Source of the DNA: a bacterium
GTDB taxonomy: Bacteria > Armatimonadota > Chthonomonadetes > Chthonomonadales > Chthonomonadaceae
Reading direction: 5' to 3'
Assembly (NCBI GenBank): GCA_021777995.1
Contig: JAJYCW010000002.1
Span: forward strand, 1 to 64,000
Length of the DNA stretch: 64,000 nt
Shown one piece after another: positions 56,126 to 64,000 of the stretch. The notes under the pieces were generated by a model, which was not told the DNA's origin, ran no database searches, and saw only the letters and a list, made by a program, of their open reading frames with translations. Position 1 is the stretch's first letter, and every line of letters starts with the position of its first letter. The position numbers and the translations under genes were made by a program.

Positions 56126-57345
56126 CCAATAATGCAACCGATAAGGTTCTGCTCGTTGACGACGACACTAACCTTCTTAGCGCAATGCGGCGCCAACTGC
56201 ATAACAAATTTGCAATTGATACCGCTGGCAGCGCAGCAGAAGGGTTTGCGTTACTCAAGAATTCCGGGCCATATGCTGTCATTATCTGCGACATGCAGAT
56301 GCCGGTATGCAACGGATTGCAATTCCTTACCAAAACAATGGAACTCGCACCCCATAGCATTCGCCTCATGCTTACAGGCAGTCTCGATCAGGATACCGCG
56401 ACACGAGCCATTAATCAGGCACAGGTTTACCGATTTCTTAAAAAACCCTACGATTCAGCCTTGCTAGAAGCTGAGATTAACAACGCGCTGAGTACCTACA
56501 GAGTGCAGATGGCGGAGAAGGAACTGCTAGAAAAGACCCTGGTAGGTAGTGTCACCGTCCTGGTCGAAATTATAACAGCAGCGCATCCTCGGGAATTTCA
56601 ACTTGCCCAGCGCGTCCGTGAGGAACTTAACGAAGTCTGTCATGCACTCAACTATGACTATTCGTGGACCGCGACCATGGCAGCCCTACTGCTTCCACTT
56701 GGTATGCTACTCAACACCACCAGCCGACCAGAGCCCGTTACGTCAGCAGCCATTGCAGAAAAATCCGCTGCGCTATTGCGCAAAATCCCCAGACTTGCTG
56801 TTGTTTCGGATATTATCACGGGAGTGGCACTGCCAATTGGTAGGTCTCACGAGCTACCGGGGGGTGAGATACCCCAGTCCTCCCGTCTCCTGCGAATCCT
56901 ATATGACCTTCATACACTGGAGGCAATTGGCAAACCAAGGTCGCTCGCGTTGCGAATGCTGATGAATACCGTCGGAGTATATGACGCGCGGATTTTAGAG
57001 GAACTAGCAGCACACTATGCACCGCATATCGTAAGTTACTCGGAAATCAAGTCAGAACCAGCGGTTCGGGTACCTCGACTAGATCTAACGGAAACGGCCA
57101 CAAAAGAAGAGGAGCTGCAACTTAATATGAGCATCATGGTATCAGTTTCCGAACTACTAGTGGGTGATGAACTGGTAGAACCAATGATGGCAATGGATGG
57201 GTCGTTGCTACTAGATCCTGGTCACATTATTACTGAGGCAAATCTAAACAGATTGAATGCACTGGTGGAAACTCGCGGTATTCGGGAACCAATTTGTATA
57301 AAAGTAACGACAGAGGATCTCGCTCCGACAGCGGCCGCGGCATAA
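56122..57345 (+). CDS. Response regulator with degenerate HD-GYP-like domain
   Basis: A 407-residue protein whose ATG overlaps the upstream stop (ATGA). The receiver domain (KVLLVDDDTNLLSAMRRQL) has Asp57 in IICDMQMP, and Lys in FLKKPYD. The C-terminal half follows the HD-GYP plan (SRLLRILYDLHTLEAIGKPR; LRMLMNTVGVYDARILEELA), but the HD pair and the HHERxDGxGYP motif are missing: the place of HD reads ATMAALLLPLGMLL. It cannot hydrolyse cyclic di-GMP and may be a partner or receptor of the REC-HDOD protein. The final ~90 residues have an unassigned part. Confidence 0.87.
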   Translation: MTNNATDKVLLVDDDTNLLSAMRRQLHNKFAIDTAGSAAEGFALLKNSGPYAVIICDMQMPVCNGLQFLTKTMELAPHSIRLMLTGSLDQDTATRAINQAQVYRFLKKPYDSALLEAEINNALSTYRVQMAEKELLEKTLVGSVTVLVEIITAAHPREFQLAQRVREELNEVCHALNYDYSWTATMAALLLPLGMLLNTTSRPEPVTSAAIAEKSAALLRKIPRLAVVSDIITGVALPIGRSHELPGGEIPQSSRLLRILYDLHTLEAIGKPRSLALRMLMNTVGVYDARILEELAAHYAPHIVSYSEIKSEPAVRVPRLDLTETATKEEELQLNMSIMVSVSELLVGDELVEPMMAMDGSLLLDPGHIITEANLNRLNALVETRGIREPICIKVTTEDLAPTAAAA

Positions 57346-57453
57346 CGTTATCATGCCATTAGTATCGTAGCGTCTAGTAGAGACCATGCCACGACGCAGG
57401 GTTATAACGTCCTCTAGTCGCTTGGTAGTTCATACAGCGCTAGGCGTGAACGC

Positions 57454-58713
57454 CTAACTAAACGCCTCGGCTTCCTCCTCCAGCGTGGTAAGCCGCACAA
57501 GCTCCGGAAACCGCAAGGCACACAGCACGACTACCACAATGGTGCCGATACCACCCACTACCACAGATAGCACCGGCCCAAGCAGCTTGGCAGCAGTCCC
57601 GGACTCAAATGCTCCCATTTCATTGGAGGTACCGACAAAAATACTATTTACCGCTGAAACGCGTCCTCGCATGGCGTCGGGCGCTCGCAGAAGAAGAAGG
57701 GAACTCCGAATGACCACACTCACGTTGTCCAGCGCACCCAGCAACAAAAGCATTGCAAGCGATAGTGGGTATGACTTGCTGACACCGAATACGATAGTGC
57801 ACAATCCAAAACCAGCTACAGCAATTAACAAGGTACGCCCCGCCCTCCTGAATGGTGGGAGGTGAGCGATGATAATTGCCATGAGAGACGCCCCAATCGA
57901 AGGCATGGCTCTAAGCCAGCCTAACCCCGTTGGCCCAACATGGAGGATGGATGCCGCATAGACCGGAAGAAGCGCAGTTGCACCGCCTAGAAGCACCGCG
58001 AACATGTCCAGTGTTATAGCAGAGAGCAGAATGGGCGTATCCCGCAGAAATTGAACCCCCGCCAAAAGTGATTTCAGGTCGTAAGACTCGTGTGCGGCTG
58101 CATCTTTTCGCTCGGTAATCTGCGAAAGTAACATCAACACAAACAGCGACATAATGGCGTCGGAGAAATAAACGACTTGCGACTGGCCGTGAAATAGGGC
58201 TACACCAAATCCGCCGAGCGCAGGTCCAATGGCCGATGCCAGCTGCCAGGAATTGCTGCTCCACATCGCGCTATTACTATAGGCGTTTTCTGGTACCGTT
58301 TGGGTGACGAGAACGCCGCCAGCAGGATTAGAGTAAGCCCAGCAGCAACCCATTACTAACAATACTGCGTAGAAATAAACCAGTGGTAGATGTCTAACAG
58401 TAATTATGCCCAAGCTCAGCGAACATAAGCCGAGAAGAGCCTTAGTGACCAGGACAATGGTCTTACGGTTGGCATGATCTACCAGGTGCCCGGCCGGTAG
58501 CGAGAGCAACAGGACAGGCAGCACCTCAACCAACCCAACCATACCCAGTGCAAATGCAGAGTGAGTCAACGCATAAATCTGCCATCCAACCGCAACCCCT
58601 ACCATCTGTTCCCCCAGGTTGGCAAAAAACTTGCCCGCAAGTAGGAGCCTGAAATCTTTGAATTGTAAGGCGAAATAGGGATTATGCCGCTCGGGCTGTG
58701 GCAATTCCGTCAT
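57454..58713 (-). CDS. MFS transporter (EntS/MFS_3-type exporter)
   Basis: A 419-residue polytopic membrane protein, about twelve spans. FKDFRLLLAGKFFANLGEQM is the opening of the EntS/MFS_3 group. LPAGHLVDHANRKTIVLVTK contains the G-x-x-x-D-x-x-x-R/K-type motif A between spans 2 and 3. AMPSIGASLMAIIIAHLPPF and DAMRGRVSAVNSIFVGTSNE match the second half. Such proteins export siderophores or drugs using the proton gradient. It overlaps the ABC ATPase gene by four bases (ATGA). The substrate is unknown. An inverted repeat TAGGCG/CGCCTA at 57441-57456 covers its stop codon. Confidence 0.9.
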   Translation of the reverse strand: MTELPQPERHNPYFALQFKDFRLLLAGKFFANLGEQMVGVAVGWQIYALTHSAFALGMVGLVEVLPVLLLSLPAGHLVDHANRKTIVLVTKALLGLCSLSLGIITVRHLPLVYFYAVLLVMGCCWAYSNPAGGVLVTQTVPENAYSNSAMWSSNSWQLASAIGPALGGFGVALFHGQSQVVYFSDAIMSLFVLMLLSQITERKDAAAHESYDLKSLLAGVQFLRDTPILLSAITLDMFAVLLGGATALLPVYAASILHVGPTGLGWLRAMPSIGASLMAIIIAHLPPFRRAGRTLLIAVAGFGLCTIVFGVSKSYPLSLAMLLLLGALDNVSVVIRSSLLLLRAPDAMRGRVSAVNSIFVGTSNEMGAFESGTAAKLLGPVLSVVVGGIGTIVVVVLCALRFPELVRLTTLEEEAEAFS

Positions 58714-59624
58714 AGGCTCTCCACCACCTGGCGATAACGTTCATCAACCGTTTCTCGCCTGGGTGTGAGTTGCCCCAGGCGTACCCCGTTGGTGACAATT
58801 GCGGAAGCTAGCTCGGGAATATCCTGATCGCTTTTTAGCCAGACCGAGAACTGTTGGATCGGCACCGACTGAAATTTCATCTTGGCAGCTAGTGTGCGGA
58901 TAGCAGATAAAGCAGCGTCGTTCAACTTTTCCACTTCCACGTCAATCACTGTTGCAGAAGCGAAAATTTCTGCTGGATTTCCCACAAAACCTGCCTTGCC
59001 ATTTTTCATAATAGCGATGGAATTACTGCACATTTCAACCTCACCAACGTGGTTTGCCGTAAGCAATACCGCAGTGCCGCGTGACTGAAGCCCCAGGATG
59101 ATCTCACGTATGGTCTGTTGACCAGCCAGATCAAGCAAGCTGGCTGGTTCATCCAGTACCACCAGGTCAGGTCGGTGCACAAGCGCCGCGGCCACCCGAA
59201 GGCGTTGCTCCATGCTGGAGGACAACGAAACCAATCGATCTGTTGCATTGTCAACCAGGCCGACTGTTCTAAGCGCCTCCTTCACAGCATCTGAAAGCTC
59301 CGTGCGGGGAATACCTGAACGTCGCGCTGCCGTGGCAAGGAAATTAGCAACCGTGGATAGTCGGCTCCGGGGCATCTCCGCAGGGAGAAATCCGGTGCAC
59401 CGGCGCAGGCACTTCGCGCCCGGTACGTCGCCAAAGACGTGAACCTGTCCACCACTGGGAAGGGTCGCTCCGCGCAGAATATCAACCACCGTCGACTTAC
59501 CAGCACCATTTGGTCCCAGCAGGCCAAAAACCTCTCCCTGTTTCACTGTAATCGACAAACCGCAAACAGCATTTAACGAGCCATATGTTTTATACAACCC
59601 CTCGGTATGGATGGCAATCGTCAT
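58710..59624 (-). CDS. ABC transporter ATP-binding protein with atypical signature
   Basis: A 304-residue ABC ATPase. Walker A is GPNGAGKST near residue 38, and Walker B is LVVLDEPASLLD. The signature loop reads LSSSMEQRLRVAAAL instead of LSGGQ, so the key Gly residues are absent. The H-loop has TANHVGEVE, where Asn sits at the usual His position and His is next to it. The Q-loop Gln is also replaced (CTGFLPAEMP). The C-terminal ~85 residues are typical of the DrrA/CcmA-like group. No ABC permease is adjacent; an MFS gene overlaps downstream. ATP binding is likely, but ATPase activity is doubtful. Confidence 0.85.
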   Translation of the reverse strand: MTIAIHTEGLYKTYGSLNAVCGLSITVKQGEVFGLLGPNGAGKSTVVDILRGATLPSGGQVHVFGDVPGAKCLRRCTGFLPAEMPRSRLSTVANFLATAARRSGIPRTELSDAVKEALRTVGLVDNATDRLVSLSSSMEQRLRVAAALVHRPDLVVLDEPASLLDLAGQQTIREIILGLQSRGTAVLLTANHVGEVEMCSNSIAIMKNGKAGFVGNPAEIFASATVIDVEVEKLNDAALSAIRTLAAKMKFQSVPIQQFSVWLKSDQDIPELASAIVTNGVRLGQLTPRRETVDERYRQVVESL

Positions 59625-60733
59625 GTTAGCGCTTCGTCTAGTAACTTCATGGTAAGCACATCTGTTAGCAACGGTACGCTCGCGTTTGCCTCTAACCGCC
59701 TCATTGCGGTCATTATGCAGTCAATACATGCAGACCAGCGAACAGGAGTACCTCGTAACGCTAAGGCCGTGAGCACCTCAATCTTGTCGCTATTAACAAC
59801 ACGGGCCGTATCCTTCGCTACAGATATTGCCAAAAGATCCCTGTAGAACACGGACATGAGCTCAAGTACTGCGGCCTGCTGGCGGCGTGCAGCTCGCTCT
59901 TTTGGCGCCTCTGAACCCTCTTCACCGGCCGCATCAGGAGCTTCTTCCCCTACCAGAACGTGTAAGCCTGTTGCCAATCGCCGCATTTGCTCGGCTAACC
60001 TTAGTGCCTCTACTCGCCTCGCGGAGGGTAGTGTTTGCGAAAATGCAAGTACGGCTTCAATCTCCTGGCCGGCCTGTGAATTACGAGCGATTGTTAATGC
60101 CTGACCTACTCGCCCCTCGCAATAAGCAGATAACATGCCGGCGCGGTCTGGCTCTATCTTGCACTGATCGATTAGATGGGCAGTGAGAATGGGCAATGCT
60201 ACGGGAAGTACTCTAATCTGCCGGCAACGGGATGCGATTGTAGGTAGAACCCTGGCGGCATGCACCGCGATCAGGATGAAAAGGACATATGGTGGTGGCT
60301 CTTCTAGTACCTTGAGAAGGCTATTAGCCGCAGAGTCAGTGAGTTTTTCGCAGTCGTGAATAATGAAGACCCGCCGTCTGCCTACCATGGGAGCAAACTG
60401 CAGCCCGTGCGACAGAACGCCTCTAGGACGGTTGTCTCTATCCCAAAACTGCCAAATCTGTATGGACTCCCCTGCAGGGTAGATGTGGCATAATTCTGGC
60501 TGTGTACCCTTCGTTGCCCGTATGCAGCTATCGCATTGGTCGCAGGAATCAAAGGGCTGCAGGAGAGGATTGGTGCATGCTGAAGCTATTGCGAGTGCTG
60601 AAGCTATCGCCGCGCGCCCTGTTCCGTGGGCACCAGTGATTAAGTAGCCACCAGGTAAACTGTCGGTTGAAAGTGCGTCCTGCAGGGCCCGGCGTGCGGC
60701 TTCATTCCCTACTAATTGTGCAAAACGCCCCAA
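59621..60733 (-). CDS. holB: DNA polymerase III delta' subunit
   Basis: A 370-residue clamp-loader subunit. TTG 60733 is chosen because AAGGAG lies seven bases upstream; a longer ATG-started frame at 60796 has no such signal. FAQLVGNEAARRALQDAL opens the AAA+ domain. The P-loop is GAHGTGRAAIASAL, with the usual Lys changed to Arg. The zinc module has Cys at CTNP..DSCDQCDSC, and the sensor-1 SRC motif is in TIASRCRQIRVLPV. HDCEKLTDSAANSLLKVLEE is the diagnostic Walker B to SRC region. It helps load the beta clamp on DNA. It overlaps the ABC ATPase gene by four bases (ATGA). Confidence 0.9.
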   Translation of the reverse strand: MGRFAQLVGNEAARRALQDALSTDSLPGGYLITGAHGTGRAAIASALAIASACTNPLLQPFDSCDQCDSCIRATKGTQPELCHIYPAGESIQIWQFWDRDNRPRGVLSHGLQFAPMVGRRRVFIIHDCEKLTDSAANSLLKVLEEPPPYVLFILIAVHAARVLPTIASRCRQIRVLPVALPILTAHLIDQCKIEPDRAGMLSAYCEGRVGQALTIARNSQAGQEIEAVLAFSQTLPSARRVEALRLAEQMRRLATGLHVLVGEEAPDAAGEEGSEAPKERAARRQQAAVLELMSVFYRDLLAISVAKDTARVVNSDKIEVLTALALRGTPVRWSACIDCIMTAMRRLEANASVPLLTDVLTMKLLDEALT

Positions 60734-60819
60734 GCAGCAACTCCTTGTAATCTGCTCGTCGCACAGTAAAACGACGGCAATATTATACCTACTCACCTAC
60801 CAACCCGCAGGCAACCTAT

Positions 60820-61398
60820 CTACTCTGTCGGTTTGGCTCCTCGGTGTTGCACACCATCAACGACCTCTTCGGCATCCACAATCACCTGCTCGGTCTCGTG
60901 AAGATCCAATGGCGGAAGCTGAGAAAGATCCGTCAGCCCAAAATATTTTAGAAAATCGACGGTGGTCTCGTATTGCATTGGCCGACCAGGCGCCAGTTTC
61001 TTGCCACACTCCGCAATAAGCCCTCGCTCGAGCAGCGTCTTTAGCACTCCAGACGCAGCCACACCGCGAACTGCCTCAATTTCTGGCGCGGTAACCGGCT
61101 GCCTGTATGCTACGATCGCCAGCGTCTCAAGCGCAGCACGGCTCAATCTGCTGGCAGACCGTGTAAGCAAGCGGCTTACAAACTCGGCATACTCTGGCGC
61201 GGTGGTCACCTGCCAGCCACCTGCCACGTTCTGCAGACGTAGACCAGTCGAATTCTGCCGATCGATAAGGCAATGGAGTGCCGCTTCCGTCTCAACCTCG
61301 TCCGCCTGCAGTATTCGTGCCAGCTCCGGTAGGGATATTGGGTCACCACTCACAAAGAGCACGCACTCAAGCGCGCACGTTAGATCGTCAAGATTCAG
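60820..61398 (-). CDS. scpB: Segregation and condensation protein B
   Basis: A 192-residue ScpB, the winged-helix partner of the SMC-ScpA condensin. ECVLFVSGDPISLPELARIL is the first winged-helix and RAALETLAIVAYRQPVTAPE then IEAVRG the second; the C-terminus has PGRPMQYETTVDFLKYFGLT. The start is taken as CTG 61398: GGGGAG lies seven bases upstream, and the resulting NLDDLTCALECVLF fits the normal ScpB N-terminus. The first ordinary start codon, GTG 61362, would cut off the first helix and has no ribosome-binding site. It follows scpA after 13 bases. Confidence 0.9.
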   Translation of the reverse strand: MNLDDLTCALECVLFVSGDPISLPELARILQADEVETEAALHCLIDRQNSTGLRLQNVAGGWQVTTAPEYAEFVSRLLTRSASRLSRAALETLAIVAYRQPVTAPEIEAVRGVAASGVLKTLLERGLIAECGKKLAPGRPMQYETTVDFLKYFGLTDLSQLPPLDLHETEQVIVDAEEVVDGVQHRGAKPTE

Positions 61399-61411
61399 GT
61401 GTTCTCTCCCC

Positions 61412-62251
61412 TTAAAGTTGTCGAAGGATAATGTCGCCGAATAGCAAATCCTGCTGCACTTCTATGCGTTGCAGCCGTAGTAGTTCAAGCATAGCTAGAA
61501 ACGTGATCACTATGTCGTAACGCATGCAGGGAAGTTCAAACAGATCACTAAACCGTGCCCCACCTGTGTGCATCGATGCTTCAATTCGGTGCAGCACCTC
61601 AGCCATCTTCAATCTTAGAGTTGCTCGCCGCCTTGGAACCACTGTCGTCAAAGGCTGGTCAGCAATATCCACTTCACTCAGCAGACGGTTAAGAGCACCC
61701 AAAAGAAGCGTGGAACTTAACGGTTGGGCCGGAACAGCGCACGGTAGAATGACACAGTTCAGGAGTGGCTCACGAACAAACAGGGCCCGTTGTGCCTCCT
61801 CGCGCTCGCGCAACAGGTCAAGCGCTTCGTGGAACTGTTGGTATTCGCGCAGCCGCTGAACCAGCTCCAGTCTTGGATCATCTGGCTCGTCCTCAACTTC
61901 GGAGATCGTAGGCGGAAGGAGCATCCGGGACTTGATCTCAATAAGCGTAGCCGCCATCACGAGGTATTCGCCTGCCACGGCAAGATCAAGTGCCTCCATC
62001 TGCTCTAGCAACGAAAGGTATTGCGTGGTAATTTCGGCAATAGGAATATCCGCAATATCTACTTCGTTGGCCTTTATTAGCTGCAAAAGAAGATCAATTG
62101 GCCCCTGAAATGCAGTGAGCACAAAGGTTGGCATTCCAGTTGGAAGCAACGCGCTTCGTACCGTTGACCTCGTAGCACGTGACGAATTTGGCATGGCGAA
62201 AATAATACTCTGCCCTTCATACATTGTCAATCTTGCCATTGTTAAAACCAA
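61412..62251 (-). CDS. scpA: Segregation and condensation protein A
   Basis: A 279-residue ScpA, the kleisin that bridges the SMC heads in chromosome condensation. TFVLTAFQGPIDLLLQLIKA and NEVDIADIPIAEITTQYLSL form the diagnostic N-terminal domain. EYLVMAATLIEIKSRMLLPP follows, and the C-terminal winged helix is in YDIVITFLAMLELLRLQRIE. TTG 62251 is used, with GGGAG eleven bases upstream; later ATGs (62239 and internal) are possible, since the first ~35 residues are not conserved. It is the first gene of the operon scpA-scpB-holB-ABC-MFS and is divergent from pstS. Confidence 0.93.
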   Translation of the reverse strand: MVLTMARLTMYEGQSIIFAMPNSSRATRSTVRSALLPTGMPTFVLTAFQGPIDLLLQLIKANEVDIADIPIAEITTQYLSLLEQMEALDLAVAGEYLVMAATLIEIKSRMLLPPTISEVEDEPDDPRLELVQRLREYQQFHEALDLLREREEAQRALFVREPLLNCVILPCAVPAQPLSSTLLLGALNRLLSEVDIADQPLTTVVPRRRATLRLKMAEVLHRIEASMHTGGARFSDLFELPCMRYDIVITFLAMLELLRLQRIEVQQDLLFGDIILRQL

Positions 62252-62292
62252 ATATTAAGAGACTCCCTTATTGCGACAGCGCGGAAGCCACC

Positions 62293-62327
62293 TTCTTAAC
62301 ATTTTCTTAATATGAACGGGATATACT
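62293..62327 (+). promoter_or_regulatory. pstS promoter with Pho-box-like direct repeat
   Basis: TTCTTAA occurs twice exactly 11 bp apart (62293-62299 and 62304-62310). Read as hexamers it is TTAACA (62296-62301), five bases, TTAATA (62307-62312), the PhoP/PhoB-like spacing. The -10 TATACT is at 62322-62327, nine bases later, so the repeat covers the -35 place. Confidence 0.65.
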
Positions 62328-62380
62328 GTATATCTGTGAGGAAGTGCCAATGACGAATTGGTCAACTAATGGAGGTAAGG

Positions 62381-63421
62381 ATGAGATTTTCTCGCGCAGC
62401 CATCGGCGCCTTTGCAGCCGCAGTCGCTGTATCGAGCGGTGTTGGTGCACATGCGATTTCACTCAGCGGAGCTGGAAGTACCTTCGCACAGCCTTTTTAT
62501 AAGTTATGGTTTGCCAAGTACAAACAACAAACGGGTATCTCTGTCGACTACCAGGCTATTGGTTCCGGTGCAGGTATCAATGCGCTGAAAAACAAAACCG
62601 TCGATTTTGGTGCATCCGATGCTCCACTAAGCGACAATGACGAAAAGACAATGCCATTTCCCGTAGTTCATATTCCTACCGCCGGTGGCGCCGTGGTTAT
62701 GAGTTACAACCTTAAGGGCATTGGGTGTGGGCTGCGTTTTACTCCGCACATCATTGCGGAGATTTACAGCGGCAAAATTACCAAGTGGAACGATCCTCAG
62801 ATTGAAGCGGTTAACTTCTTTAAGAATCTGCCTGATATTCCAATTCAGCCCGTTCACCGAAGCGATGGATCTGGAACCACCTACATCTTTACAAGTTTCC
62901 TTTCCAAGGCAGATTCCGGGTGGGCGAGCACTGTTGGCGCCGGCAAATCCGTTAACTGGCCAGTAGGCCAGGGTGGCCCGGGTAACCCCGGTGTTGTCAC
63001 GAAAGTTCAGCAGACGGAAGGTGGATTTGGTTATGTTGAACTTGCGTATGCCATTCAGCATCACCTTCCCTACGGCTCCGTGGAAAATAGTGCAGGGAAC
63101 TTCGTCTCACCCAGCATTGCTACCACCCTAAATGCTTTGCAGCAGTATACTGCGCAACTCGACAAGGATGTACGTACTCCCACTGTAGACGCGCCGGGTG
63201 TTAACAGCTACCCAATCAGCGGTCTTACATACATTCTGCTTTACCAGCATGGCGGCTCACACGTTGGCCCCACTACACAGTTGTGGAGCTGGTGCTTACA
63301 ACCGGCCCAGCAGCAAATGGTCACTACTCTTAACTATGTACCGTTGCCACCGGGTCTGGTTAAAGAGGACCTCGCCGCAATCAAGACCATTTCGGGCGCC
63401 CAGTTGGCCAGCGGAGGCTAG
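62381..63421 (+). CDS. pstS: Phosphate ABC transporter substrate-binding protein
   Basis: A 346-residue periplasmic phosphate-binding protein. ATG 62381 follows GGAGG by five bases, and the signal peptide (MRFSRAAIGAFAAAVAVSSG) begins there. ISLSGAGSTFAQPFYKLWF contains the first phosphate-binding block, IGSGAGINALKNKTVDFGAS and DAPL the second, and HRSDGSGTTYIFTSFLSKAD the third with its conserved Arg-Ser-Asp-Gly-Ser-Gly-Thr. It captures phosphate for the PstCAB importer. PstC follows six bases later. The promoter has a Pho-box-like repeat, so induction by phosphate starvation is likely. Confidence 0.97.
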   Translation: MRFSRAAIGAFAAAVAVSSGVGAHAISLSGAGSTFAQPFYKLWFAKYKQQTGISVDYQAIGSGAGINALKNKTVDFGASDAPLSDNDEKTMPFPVVHIPTAGGAVVMSYNLKGIGCGLRFTPHIIAEIYSGKITKWNDPQIEAVNFFKNLPDIPIQPVHRSDGSGTTYIFTSFLSKADSGWASTVGAGKSVNWPVGQGGPGNPGVVTKVQQTEGGFGYVELAYAIQHHLPYGSVENSAGNFVSPSIATTLNALQQYTAQLDKDVRTPTVDAPGVNSYPISGLTYILLYQHGGSHVGPTTQLWSWCLQPAQQQMVTTLNYVPLPPGLVKEDLAAIKTISGAQLASGG

Positions 63422-63427
63422 GATTGT

Positions 63428-64000
63428 ATGGCGGTGCCAACCACAAGTAGCGGTTCTGGCATTAACTCACAACGAACTCGCGGTGGATCGTCACGGTCTC
63501 TGCGTACAGACAGGATTTTTCGTTCCGGCACACTCATCGCTGCCGGAACGGCCCCTGTTCTCATTATTGCAATTGGTATCGCGTTATTTATTGCTTCTAA
63601 GCGAAGTATTGTCGCGAATGGGCTTGGCTTTTTCGTAGGAGAAAAGTGGAAGCCTAACCCACCCACCGCGATGATGCACGTTGGCAACATCTTTGGCGCG
63701 CTGCCCTTTGTATATGGAACGTTACTGACATCCATCATTGCCCTCGCACTCGCCGTTCCGCTAGGTGTTGGTAGCGCAATCTTTCTAGCAGAGATTGCGC
63801 CCCGCAAACTTAGTGCGCCGCTGTCATTCTTTGTAGAGATGCTTGCGGCGGTGCCGTCCATCGTCTACGGATACTGGGGCCTTAGCTATCTCTGCCCGAT
63901 TCTCGTTGGAGTAGAACAGTGGCTTACAAATAACTTCGGCCACATTCCATGCTTTGCTACAACCATCGGTACAGGAACGGGGCAAGATTTCTTCGCCGCG
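63428..64000 (+). CDS. pstC: Phosphate ABC transporter permease PstC (3' end outside window)
   Basis: The frame from ATG 63428 runs open through the window end (191 codons). A basic, Ser-rich N-terminus (residues 1-33) is followed by a membrane segment (LIAAGTAPVLIIAIGIALFI). YGTLLTSIIALALAVPLGVG and SAIFLAEIAPRKL are typical of PstC before the permease EAA region, and FFVEMLAAVPSIVYGYWGL is the conserved MLAAVPSVVYG block. It forms the inner-membrane channel with PstA. It starts six bases after the pstS stop, with GGAGG in the end of pstS. Confidence 0.93.
   Translation, partial: MAVPTTSSGSGINSQRTRGGSSRSLRTDRIFRSGTLIAAGTAPVLIIAIGIALFIASKRSIVANGLGFFVGEKWKPNPPTAMMHVGNIFGALPFVYGTLLTSIIALALAVPLGVGSAIFLAEIAPRKLSAPLSFFVEMLAAVPSIVYGYWGLSYLCPILVGVEQWLTNNFGHIPCFATTIGTGTGQDFFAA

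Noticed and set aside
57441-57456. TAGGCG-TGAA-CGCCTA hairpin, considered as a terminator between convergent genes
   Set aside because: It overlaps the stop codon of the MFS gene and no T-run follows on either strand.

Overview
The window looks like a chromosomal segment of a diderm bacterium, most probably a member of the Armatimonadota. Two things point there. A DUF1559-type prepilin at 39.8 kb has the [12 protein letters not shown] and QDYDE signature very common in that phylum, and it sits directly behind a LacI-type regulator. A TonB-dependent receptor and a DegP/HtrA protease indicate an outer membrane. Base composition is near 50% GC. Start codons are unusual: at least a dozen genes are best read from TTG with a good Shine-Dalgarno, and scpB is best read from CTG. 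No rRNA, tRNA, CRISPR array or intact insertion sequence was found.

Region 1 (1-18.9 kb) is a cell-surface polysaccharide locus: six GT4 glycosyltransferases (the first cut by the window edge), an O-antigen ligase/polymerase-like membrane protein, two left-handed beta-helix acyltransferases, GDP-mannose 4,6-dehydratase and three intact membrane acyltransferases of the OafA type. Two glycosyltransferases are tandem paralogues. From 10.5 kb on, the locus is interrupted by long gene-poor stretches with gene wrecks: two decayed acyltransferases, a glycosyltransferase C-terminal stub and a remnant of a secreted repeat-type protein.

Region 2 (18.9-34.9 kb) holds a membrane M48 metalloprotease behind a near-consensus promoter, a periplasmic HtrA protease, and a tightly coupled operon (geranylgeranyl-reductase-type flavoprotein, mannitol-1-phosphate dehydrogenase-like protein, Eis-like N-acetyltransferase, SIS-domain protein, DUF3866 protein). 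Then come mscL, kynureninase and a kynurenine formamidase-like hydrolase, converging on uvrA, followed by an AhpD-like protein.

Region 3 (35-42.3 kb) has a two-gene M16 peptidase operon (one active, one inactive subunit) possibly preceded by an 8-residue leader peptide, a LacI-type regulator with a strong promoter and a palindromic operator, the DUF1559 prepilin, a small lipoprotein, a small cysteine-rich protein and a DUF5990 protein.

Region 4 (42.3-57.4 kb) is a signalling block. A minus-strand operon encodes a periplasmic binding protein, a Cache-type histidine kinase, a REC-GGDEF-HD-GYP response regulator and a TonB-dependent receptor. A large secreted FecR/DUF6600 protein with a 15-fold RYNPP repeat follows, then a small membrane protein whose promoter resembles that of pstS. 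Last is a three-gene operon of a PAS histidine kinase, a REC-HDOD protein and a REC protein with a degenerate HD-GYP domain.

Region 5 (57.4-64 kb) has the minus-strand operon scpA-scpB-holB-ABC ATPase-MFS exporter, and divergently from it pstS and the start of pstC. The pstS promoter carries a Pho-box-like direct repeat. The most checkable new observation is that this repeat and its -10 spacing recur exactly upstream of the unknown 60-residue membrane protein at 52.3 kb.
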